Source: Rhodanobacter sp. MP7CTX1
GTDB lineage: Bacteria; Pseudomonadota; Gammaproteobacteria; Xanthomonadales; Rhodanobacteraceae
Assembly: GCF_014205795.1 (NCBI RefSeq)
Contig: NZ_JACHCN010000008.1
Location: 1-64,000, forward strand
Direction of reading: 5' to 3'
DNA length: 64,000 nt
The notes under the pieces are model-generated. The model was not told where the DNA came from. It made no database searches and saw only the letters and a program-made list of their open reading frames with translations. Shown here in pieces: positions 1 through 9,000 of the stretch; within the stretch, counting starts at the first letter, position 1; the number at the start of each line of letters is the position of its first letter. The translations under genes and the position numbers were made by a program.

Positions 1-637
1 AAACGGCCGGTCAAATCGTCATTTTGGCGCAGCCATGCCGAAGTTTCCGCACGGCATATGGACGGCCGTTTCAGCCTCAATAGATCAGAGCATCCCTAGG
101 CGAGATGGACAAACTTGTGCCGTGGGAAGTATTGCTGGCATTGGTGTTGATAGCAAATAAAGTTGTTTCCTAGGAACTGCCTAACTCGTTGAATCTATTT
201 TGATGCTCCGAAGCTCTAAACGCTCAAAGTTCTATCCTTGTTCGGCACTTCCCAGCTTTCGGCTCAGAACAAAGTCTTTTCCAGGAAAAATACCCCTGCG
301 GCCACAATACTGCGGCTTGCCACTTCGCTAGCGGCTATCAAGTCTTCCCCTTGGTCGCGACCATGAAATCACGCAGATGGGTTGTGGACGCTATTTGGTA
401 CCACTCGCCCCAAGTGAGGAGCGATAAATTTCACCGACCTGAATGGCACGATCTTGCGCGCCCCTTCCCGGCGTAATTGCTTGATAGTTGAACAAATAGT
501 CCATCAAGGTGTTGGTTTTGTTGTGAGAGCCGGAAATGGTCAACAGGTTGTTGACCATTTCGGCTAGGCAGAGCACCTAAGTCCAGTTGGGCAGCAGGCT
601 ACTGCGCAATTTCACGTAAGCCGGAGCATCGTCAAGA
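1..637. other. Non-coding start of the window with palindromes
   Basis: I find no convincing gene here. Short open frames exist, but none has a recognisable protein or a clear ribosome site. The stretch carries two members of a palindrome family (534-560 and 585-612, listed separately) and ends at the left inverted repeat of an IS5-family element. It looks like eroded accessory DNA. Confidence 0.5.
534..612. repeat. Paired palindromes, family copy 1
   Basis: The first palindrome is 534-560, with perfect 12-bp arms (AAATGGTCAACA / TGTTGACCATTT) around GGT. The second is 585-612, imperfect, with GGGCAGCAGG on the left and CTACTGCGCAATTT on the right. The same two palindrome types recur side by side at 3563-3605 and 19086-19137, and one alone at 19230-19256. 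They are not the ends of the nearby IS. They may be REP-like or attC-like hairpins, or short non-autonomous elements; the function is unknown. Confidence 0.65.
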
Positions 638-640
638 CTA

Positions 641-1906
641 GCAGGCTGTTGAGAAACTCCGGAGCGTCGTCGCGGTCATAGTTTGCCTCAATCGCAGAGC
701 TTTCGACCCGATGCGCCGTCCCGACGTCCAGCAGCTTGGCATGTTCTCTTATGTATCCGTGGAAGATCGCGTGCCGAGCGATCATCCGATCCGCAAACTT
801 CGCGTGCTGGTGGATAGCATCCTGGGTGAGCTCGACGGCGTGCTGGCCGCGCGTTATGCCGAAGGCGGCCGCCCGTCGATTCCGCCGGAACGCCTGCTGC
901 GCGCCTCGTTGCTGCAGGTGGTCTACAGCGTGCGCAGTGAGCGGCTGCTGATGGAGCAACTGGACTACAACCTGCTGTTCCGCTGGTTCGTCGGCCTCAA
1001 CGTAGATGATCCGGTGTGGGATCACTCGACGTTTTCGTTCAATCGCGAACGGCTGTTTGATGAAGCGATTGCCCAATAGTTCTTCGAGCACACCGTGCTC
1101 CTGGCGCGGATGCGCGAGCTGGTCAGCGATGAACATTTTTCGGTGGACGGCACGCTTCTGGAAGCGTGGGCCTCGCACAAGAGTTTCCGGCCGCGGGGAG
1201 GCAGCGGTGATGACGGGGACGATTTCCACGGCGAGAAGCGCAGCAACGACACGCACGTCTCTGCCACCGATCCGGACGCGCGGCTGATCCGCAAAGGCAA
1301 AGGCAAGGAAGCGAAGTTGAGCTATCTGGCCAATGCCCTGATGGAGAATCGCCACGGCTTGCTGGTGGCAGTGGACGTGCGCCACGCTAGCGGCACCGGC
1401 GAGCGCGAAGGTGCGCTGGATCTGCTGACGGCCGCTGGCGTGAAGGTCGGCGCCACGCTCGGCGCGGACAAAGGCTACGACACGCAGGACTTCGTCGCGG
1501 CACTGAAACAACGCGGCATCCGACCCCACATCGCCCGCCACACCAAGGGACGGCGCAGCGCCATCGACGGACGTGCCGCGCGAGACAAGGGGTATGCGAC
1601 GAGCTTGCGGATTCGCAAACGCATCGAGCAGAGCTTCGGCTGGATCAAGACCATCGGCGGGTTGCGCAAACTGCCGTTGGTGGCAATGTCCAAAGTCCGT
1701 GGCTGGGTGACGTGGACGTTTGCGGCATACAACCTGATCCGGCTCGGCGGCATCGGTGAGTGGTGGGAGCCGTCGCCGACGTGAACGACGACGGGAGACG
1801 TGCGCCTGCGGGCTGGAAAGTAGGTAACAGCGGCCGCCTTGCACTGCCCATTTCATAGATTGCATCTATGACGGCAACCCCGTAGGGGGCATTCTCAACA
1901 GCCTGC
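641..1906 (+). mobile_element. IS5-family insertion sequence
   Basis: The element is about 1.27 kb, bounded by a perfect inverted repeat: GCAGGCTGTTGAGAA at 641-655 and its complement at 1892-1906. Both ends are flanked by TA (639-640 and 1907-1908), within CTAG and CTAA. That fits the YTAR target preference and short duplication of the IS5 family. It holds one transposase gene, which carries an in-frame stop. Both ends look intact, so the copy could still be mobilised in trans. Confidence 0.85.
711..1784 (+). pseudogene. IS5-family transposase with in-frame amber stop
   Basis: This is a DDE transposase of the IS5 family that would catalyse excision and insertion of the surrounding element. 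The N-terminal part, from the start at 711 (reading MRRPDVQQLGMFSYV), is the usual DUF772-type domain. After a TAG codon at 1077-1079 the same frame continues with the catalytic DDE domain: DEHFSVDGTLLEAW, later GADKGYDTQDF, and RKRIEQSFGWIKTIGG near the end. Because the frame is kept across the stop, the lesion is one nonsense change (for example CAG or TGG to TAG), not a frameshift. It is probably inactive unless the amber codon is suppressed. An alternative is two separately translated polypeptides, but the second part has no obvious ribosome site. Confidence 0.8.
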
Positions 1907-1908
1907 TA

Positions 1909-2707
1909 AGAAGCGACAGATGATCGGAACGTAAAGGACTTGGTGCGACCCAGGAATTCGGTAGTTAGCAAGTGTTTCAGTGGATGCCTCATCGGCGGAA
2001 AATGGGCGGTGTCGACAGGGAAGGAAGAGCAGGACGCCAATGGCACGTACGCCAGGCACGTAAGAAAGGGCATCAAGGGAATACCAAAGAATTAGGAATT
2101 GGCGGTCAAGCCAGAGTTGAAAGAACTCAGGCCGTGGAGACCGGCTTGACCGCCAAGATGTACACCACTTACTCCCCTGGAGTGGTCATGGAGAGTCACT
2201 TCGCAGGATGCGAAATAGCCTGGTGCCGCAATTTCGATCGTGAGCGCCAGGCAAAAAAGCAGGTCGCTCCTCCCCCAGCGCCTGTTTGCCACGTCGTGAG
2301 ATGAAGCGTGTCGAAGGTCCGCGAGGACTGCGGAGAAAGTTTAAGGCCCAAGGATAGGGCCTTTCGGCATTTGAGCGTGCTTAGCGGCCCGTTACGGCTC
2401 CGCGACATACCGCTCGATTGACCTTGCGCTGTCTTCCACCACACGGTAGATCGGCGCCCACGTACCTATTTGATATAAGTTCTTCAGCCTGCACCGGGCC
2501 TAAATCAAGCGCGGCCTTCTCGGCAGAACACCGTACCCGTGAAAGCTCACGTTTTGTACCTGATCGTATCCCGCACTCACTGCTACACATTTCGATGCCA
2601 TTTGGCGCGTCCCGCGACACATCCGGGATACGTCGCTGCGGTTTCCTATGCACACCGGTCGTCTTCTACATTTCGGGCCAATGGCCTCCCACCAAGAAGC
2701 CCCAAAC
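1909..2707. other. Gene-poor stretch with hairpins
   Basis: I see no credible gene. A 14-bp perfect inverted repeat, TTGGCGGTCAAGCC at 2099-2112 and its complement at 2143-2156, is separated by 30 bases. A hairpin AAGGCCC/GGGCCTT at 2343-2363 is followed by a short T-rich stretch and could be a terminator. Open frames in this stretch look random, rich in Arg, Cys and Trp with no family resemblance. Confidence 0.45.
2343..2366 (+). terminator. Possible rho-independent terminator
   Basis: A 7-bp stem AAGGCCC / GGGCCTT encloses a short loop and is followed by TTTCGGCATTT. The T-tract is poor and no gene clearly ends just upstream, so this rests on the hairpin alone. Confidence 0.3.
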
Positions 2708-3064
2708 ATGTCCTCTCGCCTTAATGTTGTCTACACACCAACGCCCTCACCACTGGCGGACGCGATGGTCGATCGTACAGTCATGACAATCGACTTTGAC
2801 GCGACGGACTACCCAAGTGTGAACGATCTAAGCTGTATCGCGATTTATCAATCCGCGATGGTAATGAAGGCTGCTATGAAGATTGATCCAGACCTTGGAA
2901 GCGTTCTGGACTGGTTCGAGAACGACATCATCGCCGAGTTCGGTGAAACACCGCTAAGCATGGTCTTGCAGGGCAGGTACGTGCAGGTCATTCTGTTCCT
3001 TGACCGTTGCAGCCGCGTAGAGTCATCAATTCACCTCACGCCGGAAATTTATCGGCTCGATTGA
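2708..3064 (+). CDS. Hypothetical protein, possible antitoxin-like C-terminus
   Basis: This is an open frame of about 118 aa from the ATG at 2708 (MSSRLNVVYTP). An in-frame ATG at 2648 would add 20 residues of poor-quality sequence, so I prefer the later start. The last 50 residues (WFENDIIAEFGETPLSMVL, then a predicted helix) weakly resemble the MbcA/ParS/Xre toxin-binding domain (DUF2384), which typically reads W-x-G-x-T-P-L-x-x-L-x-x-G. The tryptophan, the G-x-TP-L step and the following helix are present. No partner toxin gene is adjacent: the next sequence is an IS1182 remnant. It could be an orphan antitoxin left behind by IS activity, or a chance frame. Confidence 0.4.
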   Translation: MSSRLNVVYTPTPSPLADAMVDRTVMTIDFDATDYPSVNDLSCIAIYQSAMVMKAAMKIDPDLGSVLDWFENDIIAEFGETPLSMVLQGRYVQVILFLDRCSRVESSIHLTPEIYRLD

Positions 3065-3440
3065 GCATGCGGCATTGATTTACCGAACAAAGCCTTGGCC
3101 CGGTTGTTGGAGGTTTGTGGTCGAGGCACGTAGGCGGTGGTGCCGGTTTCTTCGCACGTTACGATCTCCTCACCGCTGAAGTAACCGCGATCTGCGACTA
3201 TCTCCAGCTGTTCGACCTGCAAGGCGGTGCGTGCGCGCTGCGCCATCACCGCCTGCTGGCTGCGATCGTGGCCGACGTTGGTGATCTGGTGATCTGGTGG
3301 TCGGCGATCAGGTGATGCTGCGCATCCACCACCGTCTGCACGTTGTAGCCGACGGTGCCGGTACCCTTGCCGCTAGTGGCCATTGATCGTGCATTCGGCA
3401 TCTGCTTTTCGAGCACGGCCTCGACCTCGTGCGCCAACGG
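3063..3440 (-). pseudogene. IS1182-type transposase fragment
   Basis: On the minus strand two overlapping frames read as consecutive parts of an IS1182-family DDE transposase. The upstream part contains MATSGKGTGTVGYNVQTVVD followed by AQHHLIADHQIT. After a frame change near 3,250-3,300, beside a short GTGATCTGGTGATCTGGTGG duplication, the second frame reads LEIVADRGYFSGEEI, then YVPRPQTSNNRAKALFGK. The N-terminal third and C-terminal region are missing. No inverted repeats are recognisable, so this is a dead remnant, not an element. Confidence 0.75.
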
Positions 3441-3562
3441 GGGGCTTCGTTGATCTAATCGACGTCGATCACGGCGTGCGGACCACGAGCTCCGACGGTT
3501 GGGACGACGAAGCCATGGGTACCTAACTAATGTGTCCGAAAAAGCCGGGCGACCTCGAACCC

Positions 3563-3605
3563 AATTGGTCAGCAACCTGCTGACCAAATTGTGCAGCAGG
3601 CTACT
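3563..3605. repeat. Paired palindromes, family copy 2 (second half cut)
   Basis: A palindrome with perfect 10-bp arms (TTGGTCAGCA 3565-3574, TGCTGACCAA 3578-3587) around ACC is followed directly by AATTGTGCAGCAGGCTACT, the left half of the second palindrome type. The right half of that second copy is replaced by group II intron coding sequence. The break point therefore lies in the palindrome centre. Confidence 0.6.
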
Positions 3606-3894
3606 TCCAGCTCAGTGAGAGCCGGAGGGCATGGGAGGCACTTGATGGTTGGCTGCGGCGTCAGCTGCGTTGCCTGATATGACGGCAGGCCAAGACGCGA
3701 CAGCGGCGAACGAGTTGTTACGCCGAGGCGGGTTGGCGGAGAGGAGTGCGTGACACTCGGCGCGCAGCGGGCATGGCCCGTGGTGGAATGCCGGGGCCAC
3801 CCACATGAACGAAGCGTTCCCCAAGGCCTTCTTCGACGGCAAGGGACAGGTCTGTATGACCGACCTGTGCCGTCATCTTCAGCGTCTGGCGTGA
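3599..3894 (+). pseudogene. Group II intron reverse transcriptase/maturase, C-terminal remnant
   Basis: From 3599 one frame reads GYFQLSESRRAWEALDGWLR then RQLRCLI, the maturase X-domain pattern of bacterial group II intron proteins (family: LDGWxRRxLRCxxWRQ). A TGA at the place of the conserved Trp codon then interrupts it. After a frame change before 3775 the frame resumes with GPWWNAGATHMNEAFPKAFF and ends at TGA 3892-3894. Family proteins share the WWNAGxSHMNxAFPKxYF ending. The RT palm domain and the 5' part of the intron are absent. It is clearly non-functional: a nonsense change, a frameshift and a 5' truncation. Confidence 0.8.
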
Positions 3895-3963
3895 ACCGCC
3901 GTATGCGGAGCCGCACGTACGGTGGCGTGGAAGGAGGCCGAGTGACCGGCTCCCTACCCGATT
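3893..3963 (+). ncRNA. Group II intron 3' end (domains V-VI remnant)
   Basis: Directly after the maturase stop lies a hairpin of about 35 bases, GAACCGCCGTATGCGG pairing with CCGCACGTACGGTGG. This is the layout of group II intron domain V. A second stem follows (GGAGGCCG ... CGGCTCC), then the terminal CTACCCGATT, as expected for domain VI and the 3' splice end. The shape suggests the bacterial IIC class, which typically inserts next to hairpins. Without its 5' part the intron cannot splice. Confidence 0.7.
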
Positions 3964-4052
3964 AGGGTTTGGCTACCGAGATCGACGGCTGGGAGTTCTT
4001 CATCACCGGACACACTTTGCGCCACCGATGGAGACGGCTAGGTCAACACTGC
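3964..4052. other. Short spacer after the intron
   Basis: No gene is visible. The spacer separates the group II intron end from the 3' end of the hybrid kinase gene, which is read on the opposite strand. Confidence 0.4.
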
Positions 4053-6371
4053 TTACTCCGTTGCTTGCGCAAGCCGAGGCAAAGAGCGCTGTAGCGCTTC
4101 AATCAACTTCGGCATGGATATTGGCTTGCTCAAATAGTCGTCAACCCCTGCCGCCAGACAAGCACGGCGATCCTTCTCCATGGCGTCAGCAGTGAAAGCC
4201 ACGATGCGCGGTCGACGCTCCGGAGGATAGCTGGCAAGGATGATTCGCGTCGCTTCGAGTCCATCCATGTCCGGCATTTGCACATCCATCAGGACGAGAT
4301 CGTAAAACTCTCGTCCCACGGCAGCGACAGCTTCCCTGCCGTTAACGACATAGTCCGCGTTATAGCCCAGTCGATGGAGTGCTGCCATTACCACCTTTTG
4401 ATTCAGAGGATTGTCCTCGGCGACCAATATTCGAAGCGGATGCCGCTTAGCCATGTCGCCGTCAAGCGCAGACTCGGACCTCGCGGGCACTTTTATCAAG
4501 GCCACGCCGAGGTTTTCGACAATGACTGCATACAGAAGTGCCGGCTTGATGGGTTTGGTGAGATAGTTAGCAATGACAACCCCCTTGGCCGCCGCTTCTT
4601 TCTTGGCCTCAGGAACCGAACTCAGGATGATGATAGGCAGTTTCGGCGATAGCTTGTTCAGTTGCCCAGCCAACTGGATACCCGTCATTCCCGGCATCTG
4701 GTAGTCGAGAATCGCGATGTCGTACGAAGAATTCGTCTTGAATTTTTCCAGCGCTTCAACAGAGTTATCGAGAAGGGTCACTCGCATGCCCCAGCTCCTG
4801 GCGTATTGGTCGATGATCTTGAGGTTGGTCGCGTTGTCGTCGACGATCAATGCGTGCCGATCACGCAACAGCCCGTCCACATGAATTTCCCGTCCGTGCT
4901 TGCTTGCTGCAGTCGGTTGAGCGCGCACACTGAACTCGAACGTAGAGCCATGTCCCAGTTCGCTGCGCACGGTGATGGTCCCGCCCATCAACTCAACAAG
5001 CCGCTTCGAAATGACTAGCCCGAGCCCTGTCCCCCCATATAGCCGCGTAGACGAAGCGTCCGCTTGGCTAAATGCTTGAAAAAGACGACTCATGCGATCG
5101 GGAGGTATGCCGATGCCAGTATCCCTAACAGCGAATTTCAACTCGACGTTCTCGGCATCGATGCGGTGAGAAACAACGGTCAATACTACTTCGCCGCGTT
5201 CAGTGAACTTGATGGCATTGCCCACTAGATTTAATAAGACCTGCCGCAAGCGCGCGAGGTCGCCGACAATGGCTTCAGGAACGCTGTCCCCGACGGTGTA
5301 GGCCAGATCCACTCCTTTTTCGTCCGCCTTAGGCGCAAGCACGTCCAAAGCCTCCTCGATACAGTCACGCAGAGTGAAGGCTGCCCGCTCGATTTCCAGC
5401 ATGCCACTTTCAATTTTCGAGTAGTCCAGAATATCGTTGATCAGGGTGAGAAGGTGCTCACCACTGGAATGGATCGTTTGAACAAAGTCGCGCTGTTGTG
5501 CATCCAGCTTGGTGTCGAGTAACAGGCTCGTCATGCCGATCACCCCATTCATCGGCGTGCGGATCTCGTGGCTCATATTGGCGAGAAATTCGCTTTTGAC
5601 ACGGTCCGACTGCTCGGCCAGGCGTGTGACGGCAGTCTGTTCGGCCAGTCGCGCATCAAAGACGGAGATCAATAGTGCCGTCGCCAGGAATAATAAGGTG
5701 AAAACGCCGATGGTCAGCGCCAGCCATCCGTTCTGGATGCCGCCAGATGAACCGTAGCAAATAGTAGAGGGATCGAATCGCGAGGCCCACATCCCCGTAA
5801 AGTGCATGCCGACGATGGCCGCGCCCATCACCATCGCGCTACCTCCTTTGCGCCAGAAGCCCGCTTGAAGCGACTGTCCGCGCAACCGAAACGAGATCCA
5901 CAGCGCAGCGATGGACGCGGCGATCGCAACAGCAAGAGAAGCTGAAAAAAGAAGAGGGTCGTAGGTTGGGAACGGCATTACTTCCATCGCGGCCATGCCG
6001 GTGTAGTGCATGGCCGCGATACCCACGCCCATCAATATGCCTGCGAGGACAAGCCGACGCCAGCTCAGATCCTCCCGACTCACCGTATAGAGCGCAAATG
6101 CCGAGACGCCTATCGCGATGCCGAGTGAAAACGCGGTTACCTCAACGTTGTAGGACACGCTGATCGGCAAACTGAATGCCAGCATGCCAATAAAATGCAT
6201 TGCCCAGATCCCTCCCCCCATCGAAAGTGCACCGCCGACGAGCCAGTATTTGGCCGCTGGACGACCGCGCGAGGCCGATACTCGCGAGGCCATATGCAGA
6301 GCGACGAAGGACGCGAGAATGGCCACCAGGTAAGACAGCACGACAAGCCATGGGTCGTAGCTCTTGATCAT
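4053..6371 (-). CDS. MHYT-domain hybrid sensor histidine kinase
   Basis: This is a 772-aa membrane-bound hybrid kinase. Residues 1-230 form an MHYT sensor: seven hydrophobic helices carrying three repeats (MHFIGM, MHYTGM, MHFTGM), a motif proposed to bind copper and sense O2, CO or NO. A HisKA domain follows with [15 protein letters not shown] and the phosphorylated His at residue 268. Next come an HATPase domain ([25 protein letters not shown]) and two receiver domains with acceptor Asp at 556 (LDYQMPG) and 696 (MDVQMPD). There is no C-terminal HPt domain, so phosphate transfer probably uses a separate HPt; the 114-aa HPt protein at 8598 is the obvious candidate. The gene ends next to intron debris but is complete. 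The signal sensed is not shown by the sequence. Confidence 0.92.
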   Translation of the reverse strand: MIKSYDPWLVVLSYLVAILASFVALHMASRVSASRGRPAAKYWLVGGALSMGGGIWAMHFIGMLAFSLPISVSYNVEVTAFSLGIAIGVSAFALYTVSREDLSWRRLVLAGILMGVGIAAMHYTGMAAMEVMPFPTYDPLLFSASLAVAIAASIAALWISFRLRGQSLQAGFWRKGGSAMVMGAAIVGMHFTGMWASRFDPSTICYGSSGGIQNGWLALTIGVFTLLFLATALLISVFDARLAEQTAVTRLAEQSDRVKSEFLANMSHEIRTPMNGVIGMTSLLLDTKLDAQQRDFVQTIHSSGEHLLTLINDILDYSKIESGMLEIERAAFTLRDCIEEALDVLAPKADEKGVDLAYTVGDSVPEAIVGDLARLRQVLLNLVGNAIKFTERGEVVLTVVSHRIDAENVELKFAVRDTGIGIPPDRMSRLFQAFSQADASSTRLYGGTGLGLVISKRLVELMGGTITVRSELGHGSTFEFSVRAQPTAASKHGREIHVDGLLRDRHALIVDDNATNLKIIDQYARSWGMRVTLLDNSVEALEKFKTNSSYDIAILDYQMPGMTGIQLAGQLNKLSPKLPIIILSSVPEAKKEAAAKGVVIANYLTKPIKPALLYAVIVENLGVALIKVPARSESALDGDMAKRHPLRILVAEDNPLNQKVVMAALHRLGYNADYVVNGREAVAAVGREFYDLVLMDVQMPDMDGLEATRIILASYPPERRPRIVAFTADAMEKDRRACLAAGVDDYLSKPISMPKLIEALQRSLPRLAQATE

Positions 6372-6453
6372 GTAATGGTCCTCAAATTTTCAAGCAGGCC
6401 GGTTCCCGGAATGTAGTCTGGCGTTTTAGCGCGGACAACGCGTCATCCCCAAC

Positions 6454-8460
6454 TCAGGTTTGATAGACGACGCACCGACGCCCGGAGTCCTTCGCCCGAT
6501 ACAGGCGCTGGTCCGCGCATTGAACGAGCTCGTCCTGAGCATGCCCATCCTCCGGATACACGGCGATGCCAGCGCTGAAACTCGCATGGAACATTGTTCC
6601 GTCTTTTGCGTTGAATTCGAATTGAACAAACTCCTCCAGGGCACGCTCGACGGCAGCCTTGGCCGTTTCTCCGTCCAGTTGAGGAAGCGCAAGAATGAAT
6701 TCTTCCCCGCCCCACCGGCCACGAAGGTCTTGCGGACGAAAACGATCGGCCAGGAGAGCACCCAGTTGTGTCAGAACGGCGTCGCCTATCAGATGGCCAT
6801 AGGTGTCATTGACCGCTTTGAACTTATCCAGGTCTAGAAGCACCAAGGCCATGGTTGCATCGGCGCGCTCGCACTGGCGCAGACATGAACTGAATGACTC
6901 GCTAAACCGTCGGCGCGTAAAGAGACCAGTTAGTGCGTCACGATCACCACGTTCGCGCAAGAGCCGCACGCGCTCCAGTCGGGCACGTATCCGGGCTTTG
7001 AGTTCGATTGCCACCACGGGCTTGGGGATGTAGTCGTCGCCGCCCACCTCGAATGCCGCGATACGACTCGCGGGGTCAGTTCGTGCCGTAAGGAATAGTA
7101 TGGACAGGTCCTGCCAGCGCGGTTGGTAACGCAGTGCCCGACAAAGGTCAAAACCGCTGACAATGGGAAGATTGACGTCCAGCAGCAAAAGCTCGGCATT
7201 CTCGCGCGCCAATACCTCCTGCAGTAGGGACGAATCGGTGACGTGAGTAACGCTCATCCCGGCCTCCTCCAGAATCGAGCGCGTCAGGTGTGAAAACTCG
7301 ATGTCGTCATCGAGTAGCACGACCCTGGGTTGAGTCAACCGGTGATTGGAGAGCGCCTCGTTTGTTGCCAAAACGGTCGCCTCCGGCGTCGGCAGACCAC
7401 CTAGAAGGTCCGAGGCGCCCAGGTGAACGGCAGCCGCTTTCTCTGCCAGGCTGACCGTATCGGAGATAAGCACGATCGGTAGCGGGATTCCACCCGTGAT
7501 GGCGCGCAACTGGCGAGCCAGATCCGCTCCACTGAGCGCTCCACTCAAATGCAGGTCGATGACAGCAGCGTCGGTCGGGCGCAGGCGGTACTCATGCAGG
7601 GCCTGCGCCGTGCTGGTTGCGCCGATCACCCGAAATCCTTGGGTTTTGCCCAGAGCGCTCATCCCCTCTATGAATTGAGAACGATCGTCGACGACGAGTA
7701 CGAGGATGCTCGATGCCTGACCAGTTGATTCAACGGGGAACGGAATTTCTTCAAGCATGGCGTGCTGCACGTTGGCCAGGAGATCGCTCACACGGCCCGT
7801 CGATAAGGATTCCTTGTGTTGTGCCCTCCCGGCCCAGACGCGCAGTTCCTCTTCCAGCAGCGCACAATTGCTACTGACCGCGTGGTATCCGTAGGACCCT
7901 GCCGTGCCCCTCAGACGGTGCGCCTGACTGATCGCTTCCTTTTGTGCCCCCTCGTCCTCCTGGAATCGACGCAGCACCTCTATCGAAGCCGTCAATGCCG
8001 CTATCTTGCCGGGAAGCTCCTGGCCGTATTTATCCCGAAGCTCACCAAGTCCGTCGTCGCCGTCGGAATAAGCTTCCGTCTCATCGGCGTTCTGGGTCTC
8101 GAACAAGTTGTCAACCATGTCTGCGAAGGCCAGAGGAACAACAGGCTTGTACGCAACCCTGGCAACGCCAAGCTCCTTTACAAGACGGTGATAGGTGGCG
8201 AAATCATTCCAGGTTCCCGTTACGAACATAATGGGCACTCGATTCCCCGCGGACCGCTGAGCTGCGATCCAATCGCGCCCATCCTGGTCGGGTAGATGCC
8301 CATCAACGATAAGCAGGTCGAACTCACTGTCAGCGACCAACACGCTCGCCGCCGCGCAATTGTCAGCCTCCAACACACGGTAACCACGTTCGACAAGCGG
8401 CCCCTTCACGAGTGCCCGAAAGTCAGCCTCATCGTCCAGAAGCAGGATAGTTGCAGGCAT
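6454..8460 (-). CDS. REC-HPt-REC-REC-GGDEF diguanylate cyclase
   Basis: A cytoplasmic 668-aa multi-domain regulator. Residues 1-125 are a receiver (LLLDDEADF, acceptor in IVDGHLPDQDG). Residues 140-225 are an HPt domain (AHRLRGTAGSYG supplies the His). Two further receivers follow (VVDDRSQF with VIDLHLSG; LLDDDIEFSH with LLDVNLP). The last 180 residues form a GGDEF domain starting RDALTGLFTRRRF and carrying an active GGEEF motif near residue 585. It should make cyclic di-GMP from GTP under phosphorelay control. Having both HPt and receiver domains lets it accept, store and pass on phosphate. It is transcribed in the same direction as the hybrid kinase, 82 bp upstream, so an operon is likely. 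All three receivers keep their acceptor Asp. Confidence 0.92.
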   Translation of the reverse strand: MPATILLLDDEADFRALVKGPLVERGYRVLEADNCAAASVLVADSEFDLLIVDGHLPDQDGRDWIAAQRSAGNRVPIMFVTGTWNDFATYHRLVKELGVARVAYKPVVPLAFADMVDNLFETQNADETEAYSDGDDGLGELRDKYGQELPGKIAALTASIEVLRRFQEDEGAQKEAISQAHRLRGTAGSYGYHAVSSNCALLEEELRVWAGRAQHKESLSTGRVSDLLANVQHAMLEEIPFPVESTGQASSILVLVVDDRSQFIEGMSALGKTQGFRVIGATSTAQALHEYRLRPTDAAVIDLHLSGALSGADLARQLRAITGGIPLPIVLISDTVSLAEKAAAVHLGASDLLGGLPTPEATVLATNEALSNHRLTQPRVVLLDDDIEFSHLTRSILEEAGMSVTHVTDSSLLQEVLARENAELLLLDVNLPIVSGFDLCRALRYQPRWQDLSILFLTARTDPASRIAAFEVGGDDYIPKPVVAIELKARIRARLERVRLLRERGDRDALTGLFTRRRFSESFSSCLRQCERADATMALVLLDLDKFKAVNDTYGHLIGDAVLTQLGALLADRFRPQDLRGRWGGEEFILALPQLDGETAKAAVERALEEFVQFEFNAKDGTMFHASFSAGIAVYPEDGHAQDELVQCADQRLYRAKDSGRRCVVYQT

Positions 8461-8597
8461 TTACTCTCTTCCCTGTATGGTGTGGGTAATGCCGATTTTT
8501 CACCGGTTGTATGCGTCCCTGGCGTGTACTATGCGCCAATGACAGCCCGGTTGCTCTGTTGCTATCGATATTTCCGTCTTTATAGCCGGGAGGAAAG
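8461..8597. promoter_or_regulatory. Divergent promoter region of the phosphorelay genes
   Basis: This 137-bp gap separates the minus-strand GGDEF regulator from the plus-strand HPt gene, so it must hold promoters for both. A strong ribosome site, GGGAGGAAAG, directly precedes the HPt ATG at 8598. I cannot assign -35/-10 boxes with confidence. Confidence 0.5.
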
Positions 8598-8942
8598 ATG
8601 AAAGTCATACAGCGAGCGCTGATTGATCTTCAGGAAATCGGAGGGGATGCCTTTGTCGGCGAGTGCATTGAACTATTCCTTTCGAGCGCGCCAACAAAGC
8701 TAACCGACGCCAAGGATGCAGCGGAGAAGGGTGACGTAAAGACGGCCATACGTGCGGCACATACGCTTAAGTCGACAGCCGCTCAACTTGGATTGGAGAA
8801 GCTGAGCGCACTATGCAGCGAGATGGAGATGCTGGGAAACGCCGGCGATATGGCTGGTTTGTTGCGGCTTCTCGCCGATGCCGAGAATGAATTGGTCTGG
8901 GCTGAACGCGCGATCAGCCGCGTTTTCGCTGTGAATTTCTGA
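8598..8942 (+). CDS. Stand-alone HPt phosphotransfer protein
   Basis: A 114-aa, all-helical histidine phosphotransfer protein. The signature AAHTLKSTAAQLGLEKL sits at about residues 53-70 and supplies the His that receives phosphate from a receiver Asp. The family's ~110-aa four-helix length fits. The start is set by GGGAGGAAAG just upstream. It lies between two receiver-containing genes and beside a hybrid kinase without its own HPt. A role as the shuttle from the MHYT kinase to the GGDEF regulator or the downstream single-domain receiver is the natural reading. That wiring is inferred from position only. Confidence 0.9.
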   Translation: MKVIQRALIDLQEIGGDAFVGECIELFLSSAPTKLTDAKDAAEKGDVKTAIRAAHTLKSTAAQLGLEKLSALCSEMEMLGNAGDMAGLLRLLADAENELVWAERAISRVFAVNF

Positions 8943-9000
8943 TGTTGCCGTTGCCATCCAGCTTGCCAGCAACCGCTTTGTCTTTTTCGATGGCGCACAC

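Noticed and set aside
391-576. A small minus-strand gene at the window start
   Set aside because: It covers a palindrome of the repeat family, and I see no ribosome site or homology.
612-1865. A 417-codon minus-strand frame covering the IS5 element
   Set aside because: It is the antisense of the transposase gene with no recognisable family; the plus-strand frame has clear DDE homology.
1972-2304. A 110-codon plus-strand frame
   Set aside because: Its sequence is of random composition and it crosses the 14-bp inverted repeat; no family resemblance.
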